64,000 nt of DNA, taken from positions 124,001-188,000 of the forward strand of contig NZ_VTTL01000003.1 in NCBI RefSeq assembly GCF_008364685.1, written 5' to 3'. The notes beneath the pieces are model-generated. The model ran no database searches. It was not told the origin of the DNA and worked only from the letters and a program-made list of their open reading frames with translations. Numbering within the stretch: position 1 is the first letter of the stretch; each line of letters opens with the position of its first letter. Made by a program: the position numbers and the translations under genes. This DNA is from Xanthobacter oligotrophicus (lineage in GTDB: Bacteria > Pseudomonadota > Alphaproteobacteria > Rhizobiales > Xanthobacteraceae). Shown here piece by piece: positions 45,865 through 54,928 of the stretch.

Positions 45865-47142
45865 CTATTCCGCCGCCATCCGGCGCGGCGCGCCGAGCGC
45901 ACCCGACTGGCGCAGGGCGTCGATGCGGTCGGGGGTGAGGCCCAGTACCTGGGAGAGCACCTCGTCCGTGTGCTCCCCGAGCAGCGGCGAGCGCTCCACA
46001 TCCACCTGGTTGTCCGAGAGCTTGATGGGGTTGCCGACCGTCAGGTAGGTGCCGCGCACCGGGTGCTCCACCTCCACCAGCGTGCCGGTGGCGTAGAGCG
46101 AGCGGTCCTCGGCGATCTCCTTCATGGACAGGATCGGCCCGCAGGGGATGTCGTACTGGTTGAGGATCTCCATGGCCTCGAACTTGGTGTGGGCCATGGT
46201 CCACGCCTCGATACGGGTGAAGATCTCGTTGAGGTGCGGCAGGCGGGCGGCCGGGCTCGCATAGTCCGGCTTGGTCTTCCACTCCGGCTCGCCGATAACA
46301 TCGCAGATCTTCGACCACACCGGACCCTGGGTGATGAAGTAGATGTAGGCGTTGGGGTCCTGCTCCCAGCCCTTGCAGCGCAGGATGCGCCCGGGCTGGC
46401 CGCCACCGGAATCGTTGCCGGCGCGCGGCACGGTCTCGCCGAACGGGACCCCCTCGCCGAACTGGCTATATTCCTTGAGCGGGCCATGGCCGAGGCGCTG
46501 CTGGTCGCGCAGCTTCACCCGGCACAGGTTCAGCACCGCGTCCTGCATGGCGCACAGCACCTTCTGGCCGCGCCCGGTGTGCTCGCGCTGGAACAGGGCG
46601 GTGACGATGCCCAGCGCCAGGTGCAGGCCGGTGCCCGAATCGCCGATCTGGGCCGCGCTGACCACCGGCGGCCCGTCGCGGAAGCCGGTGGTGGAGGCGG
46701 CACCGCCGGCGCACTGGGCCACGTTCTCATAGACCTTGCAGTCCTCGAACGGGCCGGGGCCGAAGCCCTTCACCGAGGCGAGGATGAGGCGCGGATTGAT
46801 GGAGGACAGGCGCTCCCACGTCAGTCCCATGCGATCCAGCGCGCCGGGGGCGAAATTCTCCACCAGCACGTCGCAACGCCGCACCAGGTCCTCGAGCACG
46901 GCCTTGCCGTCCGCGGTCTTGGTGTCCAGCGTGATGGAGCGCTTGTTGGAATTGAGCATGGTGAAGTAGAGGCTGTCCGCGTCGCCGACATCGCGCAGCT
47001 GGCCGCGCGTCACGTCGCCTTCACCCGGCCGCTCCACCTTGATCACGTCGGCGCCGAACCAGGCGAGCAGCTGGGTGCAGCTCGGGCCGGATTGAACGTG
47101 GGTGAAGTCCAGGATGCGGACCCCCTCTAGTGCCTTGCCCAT
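45865..47142 (-). CDS. frc: Formyl-CoA:oxalate CoA-transferase, paralogue 2 (class III)
   Basis: A 425-residue class III CoA-transferase closely similar to the 43945 copy. [30 protein letters not shown] opens it; the catalytic aspartate is Asp168 in [10 protein letters not shown], and the loop SGGGQPGR differs by ending in Arg where paralogue 1 has Trp. It lies 137 bases after oxc, the standard partner. The C-terminus is longer ([13 protein letters not shown]). An open frame to 47265 lacks a ribosome site; ATG 47142 follows GAGGACAAG. This copy, adjacent to oxc, is the better candidate for the classical formyl-CoA-dependent enzyme. Confidence 0.93.
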   Translation of the reverse strand: MGKALEGVRILDFTHVQSGPSCTQLLAWFGADVIKVERPGEGDVTRGQLRDVGDADSLYFTMLNSNKRSITLDTKTADGKAVLEDLVRRCDVLVENFAPGALDRMGLTWERLSSINPRLILASVKGFGPGPFEDCKVYENVAQCAGGAASTTGFRDGPPVVSAAQIGDSGTGLHLALGIVTALFQREHTGRGQKVLCAMQDAVLNLCRVKLRDQQRLGHGPLKEYSQFGEGVPFGETVPRAGNDSGGGQPGRILRCKGWEQDPNAYIYFITQGPVWSKICDVIGEPEWKTKPDYASPAARLPHLNEIFTRIEAWTMAHTKFEAMEILNQYDIPCGPILSMKEIAEDRSLYATGTLVEVEHPVRGTYLTVGNPIKLSDNQVDVERSPLLGEHTDEVLSQVLGLTPDRIDALRQSGALGAPRRMAAE

Positions 47143-47230
47143 CTTGTCCTCGCTCCGGCTGGTCTTGCGACTTTGCGCCGCTTTCGTGTCTCGTTCCCGG
47201 TTTACTGTTTTTGTTCTTGGTCTTCGGGTT

Positions 47231-47258
47231 TGGCAGGCGGGACTTGTCCCGCCTGCCA
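47231..47258. repeat. 12-bp hairpin between oxc and frc2
   Basis: TGGCAGGCGGGA, loop CTTG, TCCCGCCTGCCA: a perfect stem 20 bases after the oxc stop. On the coding (minus) strand no T-run follows, so read-through into frc2 is likely; it may protect the 3' end of oxc mRNA and lower downstream expression. Confidence 0.6.
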
Positions 47259-47278
47259 GTTTCATGGGGTCGAAAAGC

Positions 47279-49033
47279 TCACTTCTTCTTTTTGACCACG
47301 CTCTGCGGGTTGAGCGAGCCGATGTTGCCGCTCTCGGAGCCGGCCGCCGGATCGATCACCGCGTTGATCAAAGTGGGCTTGCCTGAGTCCATGGCGGCGC
47401 TCACGGCGCGATAGAGCTCGTCGGGGGAGGTGACATGCACGCCCACGCCGCCGAAGGCTTCCATCATCTTGTCGTAACGGGCGCCGGGCACGAACACCGT
47501 GGTGCCGGGATCACGCCCGGTGGGATCGGTGTCGGTGCCGCGATAGATGCCGTTGTTGTTGAAGATCACGATGGTGACCGGCAGCTCGTAGCGGCAGATG
47601 GTCTCCACCTCCATGCCGGAGAAGCCGAAGGCGCTGTCACCTTCCACCGCGAGCACCGGCTTGCCGGTCTCCACGGCCGCGCCCACCGCGAAGCCCATGC
47701 CGATGCCCATCACGCCCCAGGTGCCCACGTCCAGGCGCTTGCGCGGCTGGTGCATGTCGATGATGCCGCGGGCGAGATCGAGCGTGTTGGCGCCCTCGTT
47801 GACGAGGATGGCGTCGGGCCGCTCCTTGATGACGTTCTTCAGCGCGCCGAGCGCCGAATGGAAGTCCATGGGCACCGAATTCTTGAGCAGCTTCGGCGCC
47901 ATCTTGGCGATGTTGGCTTCCTTCTTGGAGCGGATGGCCTCCACCCACTCAGCGGGCGGGGCCTGCCAGCTGCCGTCGATGCGGGCGTTCAGCGCCGCGA
48001 TGACGGAGCCGATATCGCCCACCAGAGGGGCCTTGATCTCCACGTTGGAGTCCATCTCGCGGGGCTCGATGTCCACCTGGATGAACTGCTTGGGCTTGTC
48101 GCCCCAGGTCTTGCCCTTGCCGTGGGACAACAGCCAGTTGAGGCGGGCGCCGACCAGCAGCACCACGTCGGCATCCTTCAGCGCGGTCGAGCGCGCGGCG
48201 CCGGCGGACTGGGGATGGGTGTCGGGCAGGAGGCCCTTGGCCATGCTCATGGGCAGGAAGGGGATGCCGCTGTTCTCGACGAACGCGCGGATCTCTTCAT
48301 CCGCCTGGGCATAGGCGGCGCCCTTGCCGAGGATGATGAGGGGCTTCTTGGCGCCCTTCAACAGGTCGATGGCGCGGTCCACGGCGGCGGGCGAGGGAAT
48401 CTGCGCCGGGGCCGCGTCGATCACCTTCACCAGCGATTTCGCGCCGGCTTCGGCGTCCATCGCCTGCGAGAACAGCTTGGCCGGCAGGTCGAGATAGACG
48501 CCGCCGGGACGACCCGACACCGCCGCGCGGATGGCCCGCGCCACACCGATGCCGATGTCGGCCGCGTGCAGCACGCGGAAGGCCGCCTTGCACAGGGGCT
48601 TGGCGATGGCGAGCTGGTCCATCTCCTCGTAGTCGCCCTGCTGGAGGTCGACGATCTCGCGCTCGGACGAGCCGGAGATGAGGATCATCGGGAAGCAGTT
48701 GGTGGTGGCGTTGGCCAGCGCGGTCAGGCCGTTGAGGAAGCCCGGCGCGGAGACGGTGAGGCACACGCCCGGCTTCTTGGTGAGGAAGCCGGCGATGGCC
48801 GCCGCGTTGCCGGCATTCTGCTCATGACGGAAGGAAATGACGCGGATCCCCTCCTCCTGGGCCATGCGGCCGAGGTCGGTGATCGGGATGCCGGGGACGC
48901 CGTAGATGGTCTCGATGCCGTTCAGCTTCAGGGCATCAATGACGAGGTGGAAGCCGTCGGTGAGCTCCTGCTCGGCCGCGGGGTCGAGATGCACCACGTT
49001 GTCTTCGATCTTGGTCTTTTCCGCCGTTGCCAT
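47279..49033 (-). CDS. oxc: Oxalyl-CoA decarboxylase
   Basis: A 584-residue thiamine-diphosphate enzyme that converts oxalyl-CoA to formyl-CoA and CO2. The N-terminal pyrimidine domain has [37 protein letters not shown] with the catalytic Glu; the middle domain follows; the PP domain has [32 protein letters not shown], the ThDP/Mg motif (Asp466). The C-terminus ends in a lysine run. AAGGAGACGCCTC precedes the ATG. It comes 47 bases after the GntR regulator and heads frc2-PAS-frc1. Length and motifs match the Oxalobacter enzyme family. Confidence 0.96.
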   Translation of the reverse strand: MATAEKTKIEDNVVHLDPAAEQELTDGFHLVIDALKLNGIETIYGVPGIPITDLGRMAQEEGIRVISFRHEQNAGNAAAIAGFLTKKPGVCLTVSAPGFLNGLTALANATTNCFPMILISGSSEREIVDLQQGDYEEMDQLAIAKPLCKAAFRVLHAADIGIGVARAIRAAVSGRPGGVYLDLPAKLFSQAMDAEAGAKSLVKVIDAAPAQIPSPAAVDRAIDLLKGAKKPLIILGKGAAYAQADEEIRAFVENSGIPFLPMSMAKGLLPDTHPQSAGAARSTALKDADVVLLVGARLNWLLSHGKGKTWGDKPKQFIQVDIEPREMDSNVEIKAPLVGDIGSVIAALNARIDGSWQAPPAEWVEAIRSKKEANIAKMAPKLLKNSVPMDFHSALGALKNVIKERPDAILVNEGANTLDLARGIIDMHQPRKRLDVGTWGVMGIGMGFAVGAAVETGKPVLAVEGDSAFGFSGMEVETICRYELPVTIVIFNNNGIYRGTDTDPTGRDPGTTVFVPGARYDKMMEAFGGVGVHVTSPDELYRAVSAAMDSGKPTLINAVIDPAAGSESGNIGSLNPQSVVKKKK

Positions 49034-49079
49034 GAGGCGTCTCCTTCAGCGCGTCGTCCCGGTTTGGCTTGTTCTCGGC

Positions 49080-49808
49080 CTATTCGGGAAAGACACCGTG
49101 CCGCTCCACATGGGCCGCAAGGCCCATGGTGTGTTCCCGCACCAGGCGCTCGGCGAGATCTGGGTCCCTGTGCTCGAGCGCGTCGATGATCGCCATGTGT
49201 TCCCGCATGGAGATTTCAAACCGGTTCTCCTGCCGCACCGACACCGCGCGGATGGCGCGCATGTGCAGGAACAGGTTCCCGGTCATGTCCACGATCAGGC
49301 GGCAGCCTCCCATGCGGATGACCGCCTGGTGGAAGGCGATGTTCGCCTGCGAATATTCGTGCATGGGGCTCGCCGGCGGCGAGGCCTCGAATTCGTTGAA
49401 CAGCCGCCGCAGGCTGGCGATCTCGTCGTCGGAGGCCTGGGTCGCGGCAAGCCGCGCCGCCATGCCTTCCAGCGCCGCCCAGACCACGATGAGGTCGAGG
49501 ATCTCGCGCTTGGTCTTGCGCACCACGAAGATGCCCCGGCGCGGCACCGAACGCACGAAACCTTCCTGCTCCAGGACCGTCATGGCCTCGCGGATCGGCG
49601 TGCGCGACACCCCGAGCGTCTCGGAGAGCTGGCGCTCGTCGAGCCGGAACTCGGCGGCACTGCCGTAGATATCCATTTGGGTGATGGCTCGCTTGAGCGC
49701 ATCGTAAGCAAGCATGCGCAGGCTCGAGGCAGCCTCCAGCGGCTCGACGTTGAGCTTCGGAGGGTCCGTGACCGGCGCGGGGGTCTGATGCACTGGCAGT
49801 TGATGCAC
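49080..49808 (-). CDS. GntR-family (FCD type) regulator of the oxalate cluster
   Basis: A regulator of about 242 residues: winged helix (LDERQLSETLGVSRTPIREAMTVLEQEGFV) and a C-terminal FCD domain (IAFHQAVIRMGGCRLIVDM, RFEISMREHMAIIDALEHRD). It sits directly upstream of oxc on the same strand, so it is likely both operon member and local regulator. The frame extends to 50024 but no ATG fits; the GTG at 49808 follows AGGGAGAGG-AAGCCAAGGTC, the best start. ATG at about 49717 is too close to the DNA-binding domain. A GTATAC-centred near-palindrome lies about 65 bases upstream. Confidence 0.85.
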   Translation of the reverse strand: MHQLPVHQTPAPVTDPPKLNVEPLEAASSLRMLAYDALKRAITQMDIYGSAAEFRLDERQLSETLGVSRTPIREAMTVLEQEGFVRSVPRRGIFVVRKTKREILDLIVVWAALEGMAARLAATQASDDEIASLRRLFNEFEASPPASPMHEYSQANIAFHQAVIRMGGCRLIVDMTGNLFLHMRAIRAVSVRQENRFEISMREHMAIIDALEHRDPDLAERLVREHTMGLAAHVERHGVFPE

Positions 49809-49870
49809 GACCTTGGCTTCCTCTCCCTGGAACGGCCACCTTCTGGCGAGGCGGTCCAACTCCGTGAAAT

Positions 49871-49882
49871 ACTGTATACGGT
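49871..49882. promoter_or_regulatory. GntR-type operator candidate upstream of the oxalate regulator
   Basis: ACTGTATACGGT is a near-perfect palindrome (one mismatched pair) centred on GTATAC, the core also found in the malonate operator at 2805. It lies upstream of the GTG start of the GntR gene, where autoregulation would be expected. Confidence 0.5.
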
Positions 49883-50056
49883 CTTCATAACGCCAACGCA
49901 ATCCCGCCGCCCGGAGATTCGATTGCGCACCGCAGCATTGCTGGGCTTGCGCGGGGTCGGGAGGGGGCGTCGGGCGGCTTTGCGAGGGCTGCCCGGTCAC
50001 GCCGCAGGCGGGGCGACGACCCATCGCCGCCCCGCCGTCTTTCGCTCAGGTCCGTG

Positions 50057-51574
50057 TCATTCGGCAGCGGCGGGCTTTGAGCCGTCCGCCTTGAACCGGG
50101 CAAGGAGCATGGAGATCAGTGGCCAGATCAGCATGACCAGGGCCAGCGTCACGATGGAGCCCACCAGCGGGTTGGACCAGAAGATGGAGAGATGGCCCTG
50201 GGACACCAGCATGGCCTGCCGGAACGACGATTCCGCCATGTCGCCCAGCACCAGGGCCAGCACCAGCGGCGCCAGCGGATATTGCAGCTTCTTGAACAGG
50301 TAGCCGATGACGCCGAACACCAGCATCACGGCGATGTCCAGCCCCGCGTTGTGCACCGTGTAGGCGCCCACCGCGCAGATCACGAGGATGATGGGCGCGA
50401 TGACGCTGAACGGAATGCGCAGGATGGCCGCGAAGATCGGCACTGTGGTCAGCACCACGATCAGCCCGGCGATGTTGCCGAGATAGATGGAGGCGATGAG
50501 GCCCCACACGAAGTCCTTCTGCTCCACGAACAGCAGCGGTCCCGGCTGGAGACCCCAGATGAGCAGGCCGCCCAAAAGCACCGCCGCCGTGGGCGAGCCG
50601 GGGATGCCCAGCGTCAGCATGGGCAGCAGCGCCGAGGTGCCGGCGGCGTGGGCCGCCACTTCCGGCATCACCACGCCCTCCAGTTCGCCCTTGCCGAAGT
50701 TGCGTCCGTTCTTGGAGAACTTCTTGGCGAGGCCATAGCTCATGAAGGAGGCGGGCGTGGCGCCGCCGGGGGTGACGCCCATCCAGCAGCCGACGATGGC
50801 CGAGCGCAGGCAGCCCACCCAGTATTTCGGCAGCTTCTTCCAAGTCTCCCACACCACCTTGGCGTTGATGGCGGCGCTCTTGCCCTTGAAGGCGAGGCCC
50901 TCTTCCATGGTGAGCAGGATTTCACCCACGCCGAACAGGCCGATGACCGCCACCAGGAAGTCGAAGCCACGCAGCAGCTCCACCGAGCCGAAGGTCATGC
51001 GCAACTGGCCGGTCACCGTATCGATGCCCACCGCCGCGAGCGCAAAGCCCAGCATCATGGCCGCGATGACCTTCGCCGCCGGCTCCCGCCCCATGCCCAC
51101 GAAGGCGCAGAAGGTGAGGAGATAGACCGCGAAGAATTCCGCCGGCCCGAACTGCAGCGCGAACTTCGCGATGACAGGCGCGAGGAAGGTGATGAGCAGC
51201 ACCGCGAAGAAGGCGCCGATGAAGGAGCCGGTGAAGGCCCCGGTCAGGGCCTCGCCGGCTTTCCCCTTCTGGGCCATGGGATGCCCGTCGAAGGTGGTGG
51301 CGACGCTCCACGGCTCGCCGGGAATATTGAACAGGATCGAGGTGATGGCACCGCCGAACAAGGCCCCCCAATAGATGGAGGACAGCATGATGATGGCGGA
51401 GACCGGCGTCATGGAGAAGGTGAGCGGCAACAGGATGGCGACGCCGTTCGCGCCCCCCAGCCCCGGCAGCACGCCGATGAGCACGCCGAGCGTGATGCCG
51501 ACGAACATGTAGACGATGTTCATGGGGTCGGCGAGGACACCGAACCCTCCGATGAGTGAGGTGAGCGCTTCCAC
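50057..51574 (-). CDS. Tripartite tricarboxylate-type (TTT) transporter, large membrane subunit (TctA family)
   Basis: A 505-residue integral membrane protein with about twelve hydrophobic segments. It starts MEALTSLIGGFGVLADPMNIVYMFVGITLGVLIGVLPGLGG, and GVMPEVAAHAAGTSALLPMLTLGIPGSPTAAVLLGGLLIWG is the conserved TctA signature. It starts at a GTG preceded by GGAGGCCCCC. With TctB (51895) and TctC (52489) upstream it forms a complete ion-driven importer. Position next to oxc/frc suggests a dicarboxylate such as oxalate, but the substrate is not proved. Confidence 0.92.
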   Translation of the reverse strand: MEALTSLIGGFGVLADPMNIVYMFVGITLGVLIGVLPGLGGANGVAILLPLTFSMTPVSAIIMLSSIYWGALFGGAITSILFNIPGEPWSVATTFDGHPMAQKGKAGEALTGAFTGSFIGAFFAVLLITFLAPVIAKFALQFGPAEFFAVYLLTFCAFVGMGREPAAKVIAAMMLGFALAAVGIDTVTGQLRMTFGSVELLRGFDFLVAVIGLFGVGEILLTMEEGLAFKGKSAAINAKVVWETWKKLPKYWVGCLRSAIVGCWMGVTPGGATPASFMSYGLAKKFSKNGRNFGKGELEGVVMPEVAAHAAGTSALLPMLTLGIPGSPTAAVLLGGLLIWGLQPGPLLFVEQKDFVWGLIASIYLGNIAGLIVVLTTVPIFAAILRIPFSVIAPIILVICAVGAYTVHNAGLDIAVMLVFGVIGYLFKKLQYPLAPLVLALVLGDMAESSFRQAMLVSQGHLSIFWSNPLVGSIVTLALVMLIWPLISMLLARFKADGSKPAAAE

Positions 51575-51894
51575 GGGGGCCTCCGTTGCACCGCCTCACG
51601 CCGCGTCTGGCGGCGGCCTTGAGGGGCGGGCGCGTTGTCTTTTCAGGGTTGGGCCGTGTTCTGGCATGGCGGCTGAGCCGGCGCGCCGGGCTTGTCTCTC
51701 GCGGGGCGCCCGCCGGCCCGTCCAGCGGACGAGGGATGCGGATGCAGCGCACGGTGCGCGGGACCTGGCCTCGCGGGACCTGGCCTCGCGCTCCTCGATG
51801 CTTTTCACGTTTCGTCGAACGGTTAAGACGAACGTGTACTTGGTCGGCGTGTGACTTGACCAAGCGCGCCTTTTCCTGCGCGCCGGCGAGCGCC
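51575..51894. other. Unusually long gap between tctB and tctA with a tandem duplication
   Basis: TTT genes are normally nearly contiguous; here 320 bases separate tctB and tctA. The gap contains an exact 15-base tandem duplication (51758-51787). No terminator, promoter or gene is clear; a frame on the plus strand crosses it but is not recognisable. Confidence 0.5.
51758..51787. repeat. 15-bp exact tandem duplication
   Basis: GCGGGACCTGGCCTC occurs twice head to tail, followed by GCGCTCCTC. It lies in the tctB-tctA gap. Likely replication slippage. Confidence 0.75.
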
Positions 51895-52410
51895 TCAGTA
51901 GCCGAGCGCGGTTTCGAGCGGCCCCTTGGGCAGGGGCACCAGGAACCAGATCTCGAACATCACGAACAGCGCGAGGGGCACGCCCACCGCGACCGGGATG
52001 ATCTTCGCCGGCGAATACTTGCCCAGCCACCCCATGAAGAAGGCGATGAAGACGGCAGAGGCCAGATAGATCCCCAAAAGGAAGATCAGGCCCACATAGA
52101 TCGTCGTCGGGATCAGCACCTGCATCACCGAAACGAGCTGGGTGCGATCGACGAAATTGGTGAGGTCGGGATGGCGCGTGACGATGTTCTGCACCAGCGT
52201 GACCGTGCTGGCGACGAACATGATCAGCCCCACATAGAACGGGAAATAGCCCGCCTGCGGCCCGTCCGCCGCCCAGCTCGCACCCACGCGCCAGCTGTCG
52301 CTCATCACCAGCGCCGAGACGCCCATGAAGATCAGGGCCACCACCATGTCCATGGTGCGGTTGGTGACGGTCTTCTCACTGCGGCCGGTATGGCCGGTTT
52401 CGCTGCTCAT
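51895..52410 (-). CDS. TTT transporter small membrane subunit (TctB, DUF1468)
   Basis: A 171-residue protein with four hydrophobic helices: MVVALIFMGVSALVMSDSWRVG, FPFYVGLIMFVASTVTLVQNI, TTIYVGLIFLLGIYLASAVFIAFFMGWLG and IIPVAVGVPLALFVMFEIWFLVPLP. The final FEIWFLVPLPKGPLE is typical of TctB. ATG 52410 is the plausible start; an upstream one at 52455 overlaps the region after tctC. Works with TctA and the binding protein TctC. Confidence 0.9.
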   Translation of the reverse strand: MSSETGHTGRSEKTVTNRTMDMVVALIFMGVSALVMSDSWRVGASWAADGPQAGYFPFYVGLIMFVASTVTLVQNIVTRHPDLTNFVDRTQLVSVMQVLIPTTIYVGLIFLLGIYLASAVFIAFFMGWLGKYSPAKIIPVAVGVPLALFVMFEIWFLVPLPKGPLETALGY

Positions 52411-52488
52411 GACCCATTCTCCCGTTGCCGAAGACCTGCCTGCCGCGTCGGACAAGGCCCCGCCGGATATCCGGCGGAGCCTTGCCCC

Positions 52489-53502
52489 CTACTTCGCGAC
52501 GAAGCCAGCCTTCTCCATCAGGTCCTTGTGGGTCCCGGCGGCCTTGTCGAGCCAGGCGGCATAGTCCGTGCCGGTGAGGGCGGTGGTGTTGAAGGCGCCC
52601 TTCTGCATGAAGTCCTGCCATTCGGGCGTGGCGCGCACCCGCTTGAACAGGTCGACGAAATAGTCGACCTGTTCCTTCGAGGCGCCCGGCGGCATGAAGA
52701 TGCCGCGCAACATCAAATATTCGATGTCGAGCCCGGCTTCCTTGCAGGTGGGAATGTCGGCCCACGCCTTGCCGCTGGCGATGGGCTCCTTGTAGGGCAG
52801 GCGCTTGTCGTCGAACACGCAAAGCGGCTTCAGCTCGCCTGCGCGCCACTGGGACACCGCCTCGATGGGATTGTTCACCGACGAGGTGACATGGCCGCCC
52901 ACAAGCTGCGCCGCCACGTCGCCGCCGCCCTTGTAGGGCACATAGATGAACTTGGCGCCGGTCTTCTGCTCGATGGCGGCGGTGATGATCTGGTCTTCCT
53001 GCTTGGAGCCGGTGCCGCCCATCTTGAAGATCTGGTCGCCCGACGCCGCCTTCAGCGCATCGAGATAACCTTTCACGTCGCTATAGGGTGCCTTCGCATT
53101 CACCCACAGGATGAATTCGTCGAGGGCGAGCATGGAAACCGGCGTCATGTCCTTCCAGGAGAAGGGCACGCCGGTGGCGAGCGGCGTGGTGAAGAGGTTG
53201 GACAGGGAAATGATGATCTTGTGCGGGTTCCGGTTGGAGCCCTTCACGTCGAGAAAGCCTTCGGCGCCGGCGCCGCCGGACTTGTTGATGACGACCAGGG
53301 GCTGGGTCATCAGGTTGTTCTTCTGAACAATGCCCTGAATCATGCGCGCCATCTGGTCGGCACCTCCGCCCGTACCCGCCGGCACGATGAATTCCACGGT
53401 CTTGGTCGGTTCCCAGGCGTGCGCCGCCAGGGGGGAAAAAGCTGCGGCCACGGCGAGCGCGGCTACACCTCGCCGGATGGTTCTGGCGATTGCCGAATGC
53501 AT
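52489..53502 (-). CDS. TTT transporter periplasmic binding protein (TctC/Bug family)
   Basis: A 337-residue exported binding protein. MHSAIARTIRRGVAALAVAAAFSPLAAHA is a Sec signal. The mature part has EFIVPAGTGGGADQMARMIQGIV, VVINKSGGAGAEGFL, VPYKGGGDVAAQLVGGHVTSSVNNP and the C-terminal Bug fold. Bug proteins usually bind carboxylates. The ATG at 53502 is preferred over the frame to 53652, which reads through a repeat-rich leader. First gene of tctC-tctB-tctA. Ligand not established; oxalate or another dicarboxylate fits the neighbours. Confidence 0.92.
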   Translation of the reverse strand: MHSAIARTIRRGVAALAVAAAFSPLAAHAWEPTKTVEFIVPAGTGGGADQMARMIQGIVQKNNLMTQPLVVINKSGGAGAEGFLDVKGSNRNPHKIIISLSNLFTTPLATGVPFSWKDMTPVSMLALDEFILWVNAKAPYSDVKGYLDALKAASGDQIFKMGGTGSKQEDQIITAAIEQKTGAKFIYVPYKGGGDVAAQLVGGHVTSSVNNPIEAVSQWRAGELKPLCVFDDKRLPYKEPIASGKAWADIPTCKEAGLDIEYLMLRGIFMPPGASKEQVDYFVDLFKRVRATPEWQDFMQKGAFNTTALTGTDYAAWLDKAAGTHKDLMEKAGFVAK

Positions 53503-53543
53503 GATGGTCTTCCTCCCGGATCGTCCGCGTTTTTGTTTTGCGG

Positions 53544-53577
53544 ATCGAGACGTGTGCCGAATCGAGACTTGTGCCGA
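53544..53577. repeat. 17-bp tandem near-duplication in the tctC leader
   Basis: ATCGAGACGTGTGCCGA is followed directly by ATCGAGACTTGTGCCGA (16 of 17 identical), then a degenerate third unit TCGAGATGGGAGCCG. It lies 42-75 bases upstream of the tctC start, within its untranslated leader. Confidence 0.7.
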
Positions 53578-53792
53578 TCGAGATGGGAGCCGCATGCATA
53601 CGGGCCGGCCGGCCCGCGCACAGGATCCGTCCCTCGATTTCAGGAGAGACACCGCTTTACCGGCCGGATGACGATGTGATCAGGCCGAAGCAGGCTCTCA
53701 CGTCTTGTTCGAGCTGGCGCTCTATTTGGCGTTACCACCGCTTACGTTAGGGCGGCTCCGGAAGAGTATAATGAGCTTCCCTTGTGTCAATT

Positions 53793-53807
53793 GGAATTTT
53801 CAATTCC
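53793..53807. promoter_or_regulatory. Inverted repeat GGAATT-N3-AATTCC, possible regulator site
   Basis: GGAATTTTCAATTCC is a perfect 6-bp inverted repeat with a 3-base centre in the AT-rich region upstream of tctC and just past the IclR gene. A related GGAATT...TTTCC motif lies in the IclR-panE divergent region, suggesting a common regulator. Confidence 0.4.
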
Positions 53808-53867
53808 GAATTTGGTACTCCGTATCCCAATATTTGGAATACTGTATGCCAATTCAGTCAACAGACC

Positions 53868-54722
53868 TTACCGATACGCCGCATAATCCTGCGAAACGCT
53901 TTCATCGACGCCGGAATAAAGCCGCGTCATCTGCTCGGCGGCGGCGGCGACGCGGCGGCCGAGGCGCAGGATGCGGTCCTCGCTCATGCGCACGGCGGGC
54001 GCGGAGACCGAGACGGCGCCGATGGGATCGCGCCATTCGTTGAGAATAGCGGCCGCCACCGCCCGCATGCCCGGCGCATGCTCCTCCCGGTCCACGGCGA
54101 AGCCGCGCTCCAGGATCTCGCTCACGTCGTCCATCAGCGCCCGCTCCTCGCGGTGGGTGGCGGTGGTGAAGGGCTCGTAGCGGATCTGGCCGAGGCAGGC
54201 GCCGCGGAAGGCGGGCGTGGCGGCGGCCAGCACCGCCTTGCCGGCGGCGGTGGCATGCAGCGGCAGCCGCGCCCCGAGCCGGAAGAAGGCGCGCACCGGC
54301 GCATGGGCCTCCGCCTGGGCCACCACCACCAGCTCCATGGCATCGAACATGGCGAGGTTCACGGTCTCGTCGGTCTCATGCAGCAGCCGGCGGATCACCG
54401 GGCGGCCGATGTCCGGCAGCTTGCGGATGCGCAGGTAGGCCGAGCCGATGCGGAACAGGCCGAGCCCCACGGTCCACAGGCCGGTGGACAGATCGTGATT
54501 CACCAGCTGGCGCTTCTCCAGCGTCGTCAGCAGGCGGTGCACCGTGGACACCGGCAGCTCCGCCCGACGGGCGATCTCGGCCAGCGCCATGCCGTCCTGG
54601 TCCGCCACCACCCGCAGCAGGGCGATGGCGCGATCCAGCGACTGGACCTCGGCCCCACCCTCGGCGGCGGTGCCCGAGGCGGGGCGACCCCTGCGGCGTG
54701 GTGCGACCTCGGTCTCCGGCAT
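53868..54722 (-). CDS. IclR-family transcriptional regulator
   Basis: A 284-residue regulator. A winged helix (VQSLDRAIALLRVVADQDGMALAEIARRAELPVSTVHRLLTTLEKRQLV, about 27-75) is followed by an IclR effector domain (LHATAAGKAVLAAATPAF, GFAVDREEHAPGMRAVAAAI). It is divergent from the PanE-like gene and upstream of tctC on the same strand, so it may control both. The ATG at 54722 gives a basic N-terminal extension (APRRRGRPASG), common in such regulators. The effector could be oxalate, glyoxylate or another acid. Confidence 0.88.
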   Translation of the reverse strand: MPETEVAPRRRGRPASGTAAEGGAEVQSLDRAIALLRVVADQDGMALAEIARRAELPVSTVHRLLTTLEKRQLVNHDLSTGLWTVGLGLFRIGSAYLRIRKLPDIGRPVIRRLLHETDETVNLAMFDAMELVVVAQAEAHAPVRAFFRLGARLPLHATAAGKAVLAAATPAFRGACLGQIRYEPFTTATHREERALMDDVSEILERGFAVDREEHAPGMRAVAAAILNEWRDPIGAVSVSAPAVRMSEDRILRLGRRVAAAAEQMTRLYSGVDESVSQDYAAYR

Positions 54723-54822
54723 CCCAATACTCCCTACCTGTTCGGCTGCGGCTCTGTGCGTCGGCCCCCAAAGTAGCTGGACGGCGGCCGACGTCCACCC
54801 TGTGACAAATTTTCCATCTTCC

Positions 54823-54836
54823 GGAATTAATTTCCA
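54823..54836. promoter_or_regulatory. IclR-type operator candidate in the IclR-panE divergent region
   Basis: GGAATTAATTTCCA resembles the TGGAAAT-N-ATTTCCA box I recall for E. coli IclR. TTTTCCATCTTCCGGAA lies just before it. The site is in the 206-base divergent spacer where the IclR protein could control both itself and panE. Confidence 0.45.
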
Positions 54837-54928
54837 CTGCTATCGTGGAGACCATGGTTGCCAAGGGCGGAGCGTGCGCTCTAGTCTGGCATACATAATA
54901 CGTAATGAACCATCAGGAGGGATCTGCC

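Larger units (their letters stand above)
53503..53867. other. Leader/promoter region of the tct operon
   Basis: 365 bases between the IclR gene and tctC. They include a 17-base tandem near-duplication (53544-53577) close to the tctC start, an AT-rich zone near 53760-53870 with GGAATT-TTC-AATTCC (53793-53807), and AATACTGTATGCC near 53849. The tct promoter probably lies in the AT-rich part. Confidence 0.5.
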
